From Pholiota molesta (taxonomy: Eukaryota > Basidiomycota > Agaricomycetes > Agaricales > Strophariaceae): DNA of 64,000 nucleotides. The translations under genes were made by a program, and so were the position numbers. This document shows positions 1 through 10,243 of this stretch, one piece after another. The notes under the pieces are model-generated. The model searched no databases, had not been told where the DNA came from, and worked only from the letters and a program-made list of their open reading frames with translations. Within the stretch, counting starts at the first letter, position 1. The number at the start of each line of letters is the position of its first letter. Where the stretch lies: assembly GCA_014925825.1 (NCBI GenBank), contig JACGCK010000096.1:62001-126000 (forward strand), read 5' to 3'.

Positions 1-764
1 CCTGGTACACCGCCTCCTCCCGCTCCCCCTCGGGCACCGGGATGACCGTGACGAGGTTCACAAACGCCGCGCCGCCCTTCTTATAATTCACAATGCTCGT
101 CTGGCACTCCTTCCCCGCGCCCAGGCTCCGCCGCAGATGCGCCACCGCCTCGGGCGACGTCCACGCGCGCGGCTCCCCCCTTCCCACGCGCCCGCCCGGC
201 GCCTGCAGGAACCGGCAGTTCCGCCCGAGCACCTCGCGCTCCGCGTACCCCGTCAGGGCGCAGAACGCCGGCGAGCAATAGACGACGGGGTGGTCGAACC
301 GGCGCACGTCGACGACGACGAAGGCGCACGTGAAGTCGACGGGGCCCAGCGCGATGCGCGGGGCGGGGCGGCTGGCGATGCGCGCGAGGATGGAGAGCAG
401 GTCGAAGCCCGAGGCGGAGTACACGGGGAGGCCCAGCGGGGCGGGCGGCGGCAGGCCCGCGAGGAAGATGCTGAGGTCGGGCGGCGGCGGGTGCGCAGCG
501 GGCAGGGGCTGCTGCTGGACGGGCTGCACGGGGAGGGGGTAGTCGAACGGGTTGGCGGACGACTCGTGCGCGCTGTCTACGGGCGGGTAGTCGAATCTGG
601 GCAGAGGTCAGCGACGAACGCACGGGGCCGCAGCGCACGCACTCATTGGGGCCGACAGGGACAGGGAACCAGTCTGGGTTGATGAGCTCGGCGCCGCCGC
701 CGTCGACAAGGGTGTTGCCATAGACGAAGTGGGGGATCTGGAGCTGGAGCTGGTGGTGGTCCAT
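1..764 (-). CDS. White-collar-1-like LOV/PAS blue-light photoreceptor, N-terminal part (runs off the window)
   Basis: The minus strand encodes the start of a LOV-domain photoreceptor. The ATG is at 764. A 46-nt intron (597-642, donor GTGCGT, branch-like CTGAC, acceptor CAG) joins the first 41 codons to a long exon that leaves the window at base 1. The exon carries FDHPVVYCSPAFCALTGY followed by GRNCRFLQAPGG, the flavin-binding Cys motif of LOV domains, and then NYKKGGAAFVNLVTVIPVP, the usual LOV C-terminal strand. In fungi this motif belongs to White-collar-1 proteins, which form adducts with FAD in blue light and, with WC-2, drive light-responsive transcription in the nucleus. The region before the LOV domain is short and rich in Pro, Gln and Ala. 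Downstream PAS domains and any nuclear-localisation or zinc-finger part lie outside the window. A stand-alone short LOV protein is the alternative, but the N-terminal extension favours WC-1. Confidence 0.85.
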
Positions 765-912
765 GACAAGCAGCCCGCTGCTCCCACCGTCAATACATAG
801 CCCTTAGTCAGCCATCACGGCGTCTTCAGCCTCACGCTCGATCTGATCCCTCTCATACAAAAAATAAGCTCGCATTGCCACACTAAACTACAGCTATCGA
901 CAATCACCCCCA

Positions 913-1754
913 TCAAGCGCGGAGTTGGTTGCGCAGGTTCTTCTCCAGGGGGCCCTTGGGCCGGATGTACTGCACATACGCTCCATCCCTACATATAACG
1001 TTAGCACCCCTTCCCATTCCATATGAGGAAACCGTACGTACTGCAACACCTTCTTGTCCTCCTTGAGCTTCAGGTACTCGCCCTTGTCGACGCTCGTGAA
1101 GCCCCACTTCTTCGACACGATGATCTTCTGCCTCCCGGGGAACTTGTAGCGCGCGCGGCGCAGCGCCTCCATCACCACAGGCGCGTTCGCGTCCTTGCAG
1201 CGGATCGACAGGATGATCTGCCCGATGTTGACACGCGCGACGGTGCCGTAGGGCTTGCCCCACGCACCACGCATACCCGTCTGCAGCCTACACAACCCCC
1301 GTCAATCCCTTTTTCTTTTACACACTCCCATAACAGTAGGATACGCACCTATCAGCACCAGCGCACGACAACATCTTGTTGATGCGAATGACGTGGAACG
1401 GGTGCACGCGCACGCGCAGATGGAACGAGTCCTTGCCCGACGTCTTCGTCACGTACTTGTTCGCGCAGATGCGCGCCGCCTCGAGCGCCTCGGACGACAG
1501 CTGCTCGTACTCGTCCGACACCAGGTGGCAGCAGAACGGGAACTCGTCGACGTTCGCGCGCTTGCGGCCCAGATCGAAGATCCTGATCTAATCCACACAC
1601 ACCACACCACCAGTCCGTTAGCCTTGCCGCGGAACACAGAGTTTCGATAGGAAGGAGAACGCACTTTGGGGTCAGGGACACCGCGGTTGTACCTCGACTT
1701 CGGGTACGGCTTGTTCTTGCAGTAGCGGTAGCAGCGGGCGGGACGGCGACCCAT
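913..1754 (-). CDS. RPL10: 60S ribosomal protein L10 (uL16, QM family)
   Basis: Four exons (1665-1754, 1349-1587, 1042-1287, 913-988) join in phase to a 216-codon protein, matching the family length of about 214-221 residues. It starts [20 protein letters not shown], the near-invariant eukaryotic uL16 N-terminus. It continues through [20 protein letters not shown], the loop region [20 protein letters not shown], and [16 protein letters not shown], and ends [20 protein letters not shown]. uL16 sits near the peptidyl-transferase centre and helps the last step of 60S maturation. All three introns are canonical GT-AG and 53-77 nt long. No frame breaks are seen. It lies divergent from nothing obvious: upstream is a gene-poor stretch, and downstream (lower coordinates) it is followed in the same orientation by the LOV photoreceptor gene, 148 bp away. 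Confidence is very high. Confidence 0.97.
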
Positions 1755-2310
1755 TGTATTTTCTGACAAACCAAAAAAGAAAGGCGAAAAATCAGCACTT
1801 CTGCCCTTCGAATCCACACCCCAGTCACAACTCGACACGAATCCGCGAGTCCCGAGCGCCAGAGCCCCTCCCACACACCCTCCTGAGCCACAACGTCATC
1901 TCATCCCCTCCGCCCGCATCCATCCCAATCCACCTCTCATCCCGTCCAAATCCTTCATCCCAGGGCTCCAACCACTCATTCCTCGCTCAATCCATCGGGA
2001 ACCAAACAGAGAAGGGGCGTACTCACATTCTACGAGCAGTGGGTGGGGTGTGATGAGGGGGGCACAGCACAGCGACCGAGGTTCCTTTTGTATAAACGTG
2101 TTTGGGTGCGATTGGTAAGACGGGTGCGTGACAAATCGCGCTTGCTCAGCAAGATGACGACAGACGTTCGGGGTTTCTCTCATCTCTGACAGACTGACTC
2201 TCGTTCGTTCCCGTTGCATGTAGTCAGGTAATGCGGGTCCGGTGTGTGTCGCGCAGGATTCGGCTCCTCCAGTGGCCTGCACGGCCATATCTCTCCGCAG
2301 TCTCTGGGTT

Positions 2311-2650
2311 TTCTCGTTTCATCCCTGGGCTTTTCTAGCAGAACGTGACTCTTCTGTCAACAAGTCAGAACTATCTATTCATGTCATGTTCTCGGGCGCG
2401 AACTACCGCTTGTATCAAACTCGTATCCAACCACACAGCTATGCCTAATTCTGGAGCTCGGGGAATACACAACACAAGGACGGCTCAGCTGTGCCCACTG
2501 CCAACGGCTAACGCCCTGTTTTTCTTTTCTTCGTTTCATCCGTGGATCTTCTCGCCGAATATGACTCTTCATCAAGTCAGACATACTATGCCTCGGGCTC
2601 GGATTGCCTGCCCACAGGCTACGCCTATTTCGGGCGCTCGGGGAAATAAG
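2311..2650. repeat. Diverged tandem repeat, two copies
   Basis: Copy one (about 2311-2471) and copy two (about 2529-2650) share the order of several words: TCGTTTCATCC[C/G]TGG, then a TGACTCTTC block, then CAAGTCAGA, then a TCGGG block, then GAGCTCGGGGAA or GCGCTCGGGGAAA. The copies differ by small insertions and many substitutions, so this is an old duplication. No coding capacity is conserved between the copies. Confidence 0.55.
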
Positions 2651-2775
2651 TACGCAACAGCCACCGGGGTGTTCACTTACAGCTAACGGCAAGAACGCAG
2701 ACCACGTCAACCTTTTCGACTCGTGGCGCCGTGCAGCCCGCTTGTGGCGAGACGTCGACGCCACGCTGCAAGTGT

Positions 2776-3290
2776 CCTCTCCACGCCGCGCCAAGGACAC
2801 CATGTTTTTGGGTAGTGTATGGCCACTTGAAAGAAATCGCGCAGGTGGTCTTCTTTTTGTTCCGTTAGCTGTAAACAAGCTGTATTATATGCTTTGAGCA
2901 GGCTTCGACATACATCAGTTCGCTCTTCCTTCATAGTACGCCCATGCCCGACGCTGTCCGATGACCGAACGCGCAGCTTATCCTCTACGAGCTTCAAAGC
3001 GGATCTTCTCCACGGCGCGCAAGACACCGAAATCTTTCCCTGAAGTGCTTCGTTCGGGTGCGTGTATCCTCACTTGAAGGAACGCGCGAGGTGGGTCTAC
3101 GTTCCCGCTGTCAGCTGTGGACGAAGCGGTGTCGCCTCGAAAACAGGAACCCCTGGATTTGCTTCGAGCGCGCTTCGCGGTATGTACTTATGCCGAAGCG
3201 CTCTTTACACGCCCGCTGGCCGATGGCCGAGCGCATAGCGTATCCTCAGGCTCTACAAGCTCCACAGCGGATCTTCTTCTCCTCCCGCCT
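2776..3290. repeat. Diverged tandem repeat, unit about 230-260 bp
   Basis: Two units follow one another. Both contain CCACG[C/G]CGCG...CAAG(G)ACACC, a TCACTTGAA/CCACTTGAA block followed by GAA..CGCGC(A/G)AGGTGG, and a block GA[T/C]GACCGA..CGC..AGC.TATCCTC followed by AAGCGGATCTTCT or CAGCGGATCTTCT (ends near 3007 and 3286). The offset drifts from about 229 to 262 bp, showing internal insertions. The function is unknown and it may be a transposon relic. Confidence 0.5.
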
Positions 3291-4298
3291 GTCTTCCAAT
3301 GGCCCAGCTGCGCCTGTACTATACCCATTCCGCCTCGTCCATAATATAAAACACCAAACACCCCACAACCGCCCCCAAAACCACCCACCCCAGATTCCAA
3401 CCACACCCCCAATATACCCTTCTCAGCCGAAATAATCACCGCTCCTTCAAGCTTTGCTTTCAATTAATGGCTAATCACCCTTTAGCTCAAACGCACGGAA
3501 GTACACTAGCCATGCTCAGTTACGCCCTCGCACTAAGCCTTTCAGTCGCCTCGCGGCCGTACTCCGAGCGTCTTTCGCAGGTCTAGCTCTTCCATCATGT
3601 ATGTACGTGTGCACTATGTAGGCGATGTGCTAATCAATACCCACTATGCTTTCGTTATCGAATCGATATTAGGGTGCATCCCATTGAGAACAAGGCCTGC
3701 GTAGAAGCACGGGTCCATGTATAGTACCCTGTCAAAGGCTCGTGTGGAGTCATTGGAGCGCCTCGTCATAATGACAGCTGCCCTGGTCCTCCTCCTCCCG
3801 CGCTGACTGACCGCCGCAGATCCTCTCCGATCGTGGGCACATCTCTCATGATCAGCGCTGCTCAGAACATACACCGCACGAAAACGCGATGTGCATCTTC
3901 TCTTTCAAACAAGTCTGCATCCCGTGCCCGTCCCCGAGGTAATGTAAGCCCCATCTCAATATCTGACCATCGCACGAGCTTTGGGAGCAGCTTCCGCTGT
4001 CCGTCTTCTTCAACGCGAGGCCAGGTTCTTTCCCGTGCCGCTTCCCATACTGCAATGGGAGGCAGCGCACATCCGCTTTGGACGCATATTGGGCTGTCTG
4101 TCTCATGCAAATAACGTGAGGCCAGCTTCAGCTTCTTTGGCGTGCCGCCGGCCGTGCCACGGGTGCCAATGTACTTCTTAAATTCGAAGAGCGGTCGACG
4201 GTGCGCCACACACACCCCGCGCGCGTCTTCTCTTCGAGTGCCGTCATTGACAATGCCCCCGATTACGCGTTGGAACCCAGTGCAGATATCATTGCTAA

Positions 4299-4330
4299 CG
4301 CGGGCCCGCGGGCGGACCCGCGGGCCCGCG
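4299..4330. repeat. Perfect GC-only palindrome, 14-bp arms
   Basis: A 14-bp arm (4299-4312) made only of G and C is followed by the 4-base loop CGGA and its exact reverse complement (4317-4330). It could form a very stable hairpin in DNA or RNA. No gene ends or starts next to it, so a role is not apparent. Confidence 0.8.
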
Positions 4331-5194
4331 CGGCGCTGGACTGCACGTCGCGAAAGCCACCACCACCAGACCGTGATTCAAAACGTGCCATCGGAAGGAC
4401 GTTCTCCAAGCTATACTTCCAAGTTCCAACACGCAGAGCCCGTTCATGATCATGCCGCCTCTGCTATCGCAATGAGTATGCAGAGCGGTGGCGCCCAGCC
4501 GACCGCGGTAGCTGTCTCCATACCCGTGCGCGTCCTTGCGGCATCCATCTTGTCTTCTGCGCGGCACCAACCCTTCCGGAGCCGCACTTAGTCTGCCTAC
4601 CTGTATCTGGGATCGCTCTCGTTCGTCCACGGCCATGTTTTCGTCCGGGAAAATGGCTGCTCTCCTGATCCCGTCCACCGTCTGTGATATCTTTGCTTAT
4701 ATATTTTGGTGTCTAGCGATCGACTCCACAGGCTGGTCTGGATTGTCGACTGGCTGCAAGGGCCTTTATCGCGTTATATGAGAAGCGTCTTCGAAGGAAG
4801 CGGCGTCGTGATCCTGTGCTCGACTCCATGATGCAACTGTTCACGCGTTGTTCGCGCTGGCTACCCATGTACAATCTCACTTTCTACCAGGTTACAGCAT
4901 CTTCTTTTGACGATGACCTTGTCCCTGCACGTCAATTATAGGTATCAAGAATTTGTCAGAGCCTCATTTATTGTCCGAAGCCCTTGGCAGATCTGGCAGA
5001 TATACGTATGCACCGCATTTTTTGTCAAAATCTTATCGACTTCTCCAATGTCATCACGCCAAAAACAAATAAATAATTCGCGAACCACCCGACTACATGT
5101 ACACGAGGTGTGAGTAAACTACAACGAGCATATTATAATTATAAGCAGTAGAAGCTAGGAAAGAGTCCACCTCTGGATATTGGACACTACACTG

Positions 5195-7016
5195 CTACGG
5201 GAGCCAAATCACGTCCTTTGACATTGCTGTCCCTAAAAGTCTAGGTATCATATAACAACAATGAGTCCCACCGTGACCACCATCCAGCAGAACACTCACA
5301 TCGATCTCGTAGCTCTCTTGCCCCGCTGACGTCTTGCCAAACCCATCGGCGGCCACGCGGAACGTACTGACCTCGCTATTCGGGTTCATCGGCTGCCGAA
5401 TAGGCATCCGATCGCTGCCTCTGGAGTTTTCGCTAGTGCCTTGGTGGACCGACGTCATCTTCCGTAGCGCGATGCGGTTGTTGAATGTCATGAGAAGCGT
5501 GTTGGAGTACCTGTAAAGAAATCAACGCGGAATAAACATGGGTTATCACGGTAAGAACGTACAGTTTTCCCATGACGAGGGTCCTTTATGACGACATCAA
5601 TCAGCCATTGTGGATCGATAAGCAGTTGATAATCACGTACGTGCAGATAAAGATCATGCTCATCTAATGAAGGTGAGGATCCATGTGCATGATCATTGTG
5701 AACGGATACTTACAGGGAGTGCTGCATAGACTATCACAGATACGAACGCCATGCTAGCTAGGTGAAGTTAGAAGCGATGTTGCTTGATTGTGAAATACAG
5801 ATGCCTACTCACCGGTGAGCGTATTCGTCTCAACGACCAAGCGCACGAGCTTCCCAAGAATTTGAGTTCCGTGCATAAGTCCTTCCTTCCGAGATTGGTA
5901 GAACTACATAGGATTACCGTGAACTTGCTAATAATCACCTTGAACCGCAATGCAACTTACTAGCGTTAGCATCGTCCCCGCAATGAGAACATCACAGACT
6001 GTATCGCCTATGAGCCATAGCTATCATGCTACAGTCAGTACCCAGTGTTCACTAAGTACTGTGGATGGCAAACGTACGAAGATCGATTGAGGGAACATCA
6101 CATTTTCGTGGAAAAACTGATATTCTTGTAGCTTGAACGCCTTTGAAAAAGAAGATGATGATCGGGATAAGCATAGTCTGTCACTGCGACATTCTTAGAA
6201 TTTACTGACCCGGTAAGCCAATCCAAACGCTGCGACGATCTGGATAAAGGACGTCTATATCAAGATGATCGCTCGTCAATGTATCCAAGAACTCATCAAA
6301 TCAGTATTTTGCATACCAATACAATCAAAACGCAAATCCACAGGTATGTTCGCCTCAAGGTGTAAATTCGGTAGGCGAAGAAGCATTGCACAATTAATGC
6401 AATAATGCCGCAGAGGATCGGAGTGTCTGCCGGTGATATATTCACGTTTCCCAAGGCGTTCAAGTCCCCGAATCCGGTGGCAAACCTACAACATCGTCAA
6501 GACGCAGATAGCAATAAGAGGAGAAGAGCGTGCACCAAAAATATAGATCTGCTGCGGTCATGGCTGTCTGAACCGTTTCAATGATGTAAGCTACGTATAC
6601 TGCGCGCAAATGGGCGCTGTTTAGCACACAGAAAAGAAAAGAAGATTAGCCATCCCATGAACACTTACCGAGTAGCTTATTCCAGATGTTATCGTCCGGA
6701 AAATTGAGATAATAAATGTCTGTTCACCGGTGCACCATTCAACAGGTGAGAAGGTTTCAGATGACGTAGGTCCATAGGCGCACATGTTTGAACGGATAAC
6801 ACGCCAAAGAGCGCCCAGTTGAATAATGTTCCGATCAACTTGAAAGAGGATTCTATCGATGAGCATGATAAGATCCGACATAACACATGAAGAACCTACC
6901 TGGGGTGCAGTCCTTGAAGTTCGTTTGATAAGGTCTAGAAAGAACAGATACATGCAAAGCACTTACATGGCCGCAATGTCCGCAGGGAGAGGCGGTAACG
7001 CCGTCATGTTAGCCAT
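5195..7016 (-). CDS. DUF6534-family fungal multi-pass membrane protein
   Basis: About 14 short exons on the minus strand join in phase from the ATG at 7016 (MANMTALPPLPADIAAM) to a stop at 5195. The assembled protein (about 360 residues) shows the typical order of this basidiomycete family: KLIGTLFNWALFGVLSVQT, YIYYLNFPDDNIWNKLL, VYVAYIIETVQTAMTAADLY, FATGFGDLNALGNVNISPAD, TPILCGIIALIVQCFFAYRI, LWLIGDTVCDVLIAGTMLTL, and the conserved end GKLYSNTLLMTFNNRIALRK. Hydrophobic stretches predict about seven transmembrane helices with a soluble tail rich in Ser and Met. The family is greatly expanded in Agaricomycetes and its function is unknown. All introns read are canonical and about 45-70 nt. I see no frame break. 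The exon near 5660 (MSMIFICT) is the least certain. Confidence 0.85.
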
Positions 7017-8495
7017 ACTAGCAAGGAAAGCTAGGGGTTAGGGGGCGAGTTGTGAAAGAGCGGTGTATGATTGAGCGCTGAGCAAGAAACCGTCAATGAT
7101 CATTACCACTCGCAGTGCCCGTCTTTATAGGGAGCACAGCAGAAACGTGTGGCATTTAAATTCCGTGCCGGGCAAGCAGACGAAACCGGTAGTAAATTGA
7201 TGGAAGATTCCAAGTCCAAGATGAAAGCTATAATTAACGTGCAATGAGAGAGACGGTTAGAAGAGAGAAATCCTCACCATGATGGGTTCCGCGAAAATTC
7301 GCACCCGATAACTGTAATTCTGTAAGTACTGTGCTTCATGGTACTTTACATTAAGTGGCCCAATTTTGGCCCAATTTTTTATTTACTTGGACGAGTCGGG
7401 ACCTAAATGTCCTTGTGGAGTCTGGATACTAGTTAAAACGTAATTCAAGCTGTCATAGGCGAACACCTTGAAGAAATGTATTCCGCTGCAGCGCATGTCC
7501 AGCTGATTGACTCAGTGTAGTACAGCTATTTTGATTTTGACATTTTAGACTTGAACAGTTCTATGATCACAACTTTGCGCGTTGATTCACAAGCCTACTA
7601 CTTGGTGTTGGCCCTGATTTGATTGGTTGTCCAATTCGGGAAGTGATTTCCGGGAAACATTCCCAATCTATTTTTGTACGTGGAAAGGGTTCTGTCTACT
7701 TCCGATATGAGCGCTTTTGAGCGCCCTTTGAATAGCTTTCAAGTCGTATCATATGACTACATGCATCCTAACATCAGACAGCCTGAGATAAACGAATAGA
7801 TCGTTGGTTCTCTCTCGAAGTGGAAAAGGGAGATGTAAACTGTACGGTTACACATTAGATCTGTCCTTGAAGCATGATGACTTCATAATAAGAGGGTATA
7901 GTCAACTGGAGACCTTCTCCTCCAACGTATTATGACCTGTAAAGGAACACATTGACACTATTTATCAAGTAAGCTCTGATAGATGATAAATCATGCGAAA
8001 GTGTTTTTGGTTGATATATATCTACAGTGCTCTAGAGCACTCTTGATAGCCACCCCGGACCTGTATTCTCGAGGAAGATTTATTTAGAATGATGGATGAT
8101 AAGACCTGTTACTGTTCATTGACTGTTCATGTGGATCGTTCCAGCGGCCACGCGCACAGTTTTGTTCAAATTGTTCTGCAAACAGTTGCCCTAGCCGCAA
8201 GACTGTCACAAATTGTAAATGCAAGATTTAAATCTGCTTCAGTTGGCACATGCAGCGCACTGTGGCACCAAAGCATGCCATCTCTCCACCTCCGTGCCTG
8301 CTTGAAATTATGTCGGTGTGTACTTGCGAAATAACTTGCTGATAAACCAGAACAAGTGCTTCATTGGAAGTTAGATTTTGAGCCCATCAGTATTTTTTTA
8401 ATAAATATGATCTGTTGTCAATATTACCGTCACAATACTGCAATCTACATACAAATAAGTAAACACATCTTCACGACACTCCACCCTAGTTGTAA
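7017..8495. other. Intergenic stretch, no gene seen
   Basis: AT-rich sequence between the DUF6534 gene and the 3' end of the FAD monooxygenase. The plus-strand open frames at 8089-8334 and 8356-8706 carry no family motif, and the second overlaps the monooxygenase antisense. The 5' part should contain the DUF6534 promoter. No repeat or RNA gene was recognised. Confidence 0.5.
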
Positions 8496-10243
8496 CTATA
8501 AAGTCGCCAAAGCTCTTTCAAGGTCATTATCTACTGTAGTTTTCCAATTCCATTCCCATCCACCTTTGATCAATTCCCCTAGTTCTGCTAATTTACAAGG
8601 AGAAACGATGTCTCCTGCTTCAATGTCTTTGAATCCAGGAGCATTGAGCTCGTACCGATGGCCTTGGTGTCTAGTAGCGTCGACCACGAAGTTACCAAAG
8701 GGCTGACGCACAGAATTATATGCTTCGGTCACCCTCAGTATATTGAAATGTCGATGGCGAAGTGCTCTGCCCAGCAGATTTGCTAGAACATACGCGTCCT
8801 GTTAAATACATCAATACAACTATTTGGCCAGAGATTAAGCGATGCATGCCTCAATAGCTTGCGCTGCTCCGCTTCCTAAATGCGGAGCCATGGCATGTGC
8901 CTATATGAGAAATATATCAATTGAATAAGAACGAACAGTGCCAAACGACGTACTGCATCGCCTAGAAGGAATATGCCTTCAGAGGCATATCTTTCAAGCG
9001 GCCCTACGGTTTGTACGGCCCATTTAGATGGCTTGTTTATATGCTTCATCAGAAAGAATAAGAACTCGGTACACTTGTGATTCCAGGAGATGCCAGACAA
9101 CGCAACACACCTTCACGACGCATTGCACATCATCTTCCCAACCAGCGTATATAGATGCTACGTCATCTTCTTCCGTGACATTGAGAACCGCAGGACCAAT
9201 CAAGGGAGTGCCTTCTTTGCTGGGATCAGATATGAACTGAACGATGTTGATGTATCTGGCATTTTGGATCGGGTACATAATAATGTGCTAGTCACAATTC
9301 TGAGTAATGGGATAATAGATCCCCAATTGAAGTGTTTAAATACCTTGTTCTTGCCGCAATACTATAATATATAAATCGGCAACATGTTCTCAGCTGAAAT
9401 GGAGAAATTACATACCACTACGAAACCCCGTAATCCTGGATGATCTGGAACCGTTTTCCTGACAGATTCGGCATCGACGAGGCTACGATAAACAACAGTT
9501 CCTGTCCATCGGGGCCGAGAATGTTCTGCATCTGCGGTCCCGTCTACGAAATGACGGCGAACAACCGAGTTAATTCCGTCTGCGCCAACTAGGAGGTCGC
9601 AAGTTGCCTTTCGGCCATTTAAGAAGGCGAGCTCAATGCCGTCGGGCGTGTTTGTGTATCTTTTCAAACGGTAGGAAAAGTGAAAATGAACGGAGGATGA
9701 AGTATTCTCTATGAGAGCTTGCTGGATATCGGCTCTATGGAAGCCTCTACGTCCACCTGCCGAATATTCTTGAATGTGGCGCGCTCATTCCAACTAAACA
9801 TCACATACCAGGCATTTTAATATTCACAATCGGAGTTCCTTCTCTCTGATCGCTTTTTCTGTACGAAAATGCAGGTACTAGTGAAGGTGTCAGAATTATT
9901 TTCAGAAGACTAGTAGTGCACAAGCAGACCTTGCTCGTTTTCCAACTCGGCTGCTTTGCTGGTTGGGGAGCGTTCAGACAATGCTTTCTCCAGGCCTAAT
10001 TTTTTCAGGATATCCCACGCTCGAGGCAGAACAGTGATTCCGGCGCCAACTTGCGCCAGCTTTGTCGCTGCTTCATAAATGTCGATTTCGAGGACATCGT
10101 CTAGGCCTAATTTACTGAGTGCCACTGCAAGGGACAAGCCTCCAATGCCGCCTCCACTTTAAATTATCTAGTTGAGTTTTTTGGACACTAATGGAGGTAA
10201 AAACATACACGATTGCCAGACGTAGTCGTGGTTCGGTAGTCAT
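8496..10243 (-). CDS. FAD-dependent monooxygenase, salicylate-hydroxylase-like
   Basis: Nine exons on the minus strand give a protein of about 430 residues. The ATG is at 10243. The first intron splits the Rossmann motif, which joins as LAIVGGGIGGLSLAVALSKL (GxGxxG, FAD ADP-binding). Other group A flavoprotein hydroxylase marks follow: FSYRKSDQREGTPIVNIKMP, GGRRGFHRADIQQALIE, LLVGADGINSVVRRHFVDG (the DG motif), and FLLGDAAHAMAPHLGSGAAQ (the GD motif contacting FAD). The C-terminus is KTTVDNDLERALATL. Such enzymes hydroxylate aromatic or other small acids with NAD(P)H and O2. The intron at 8812-8850 starts with GC (GAG|GCATGC) rather than GT but ends in AG, and the joined frame AAQAIEDAYVLANLLG is the family consensus, so this is a genuine GC-AG intron. 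No frame breaks were seen. Its neighbours give no pathway evidence. The true substrate is unknown. Confidence 0.88.

Larger units (their letters stand above)
1755..5194. other. Gene-poor stretch with degenerate repeats
   Basis: I recognise no protein-coding gene here on either strand. The open frames present (for example minus 3862-4215 and 4295-4678) show no family motif and no splice-consistent extension. The first few hundred bases should contain the RPL10 promoter and 5' UTR, with pyrimidine-rich tracts around 1860-1980. The stretch holds two sets of diverged tandem repeats and one GC-rich palindrome, listed separately. Confidence 0.5.

Noticed and set aside
3852..4678. Minus open frames in the region left of DUF6534
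   Set aside because: Overlapping frames with no motif and no intron-consistent model.
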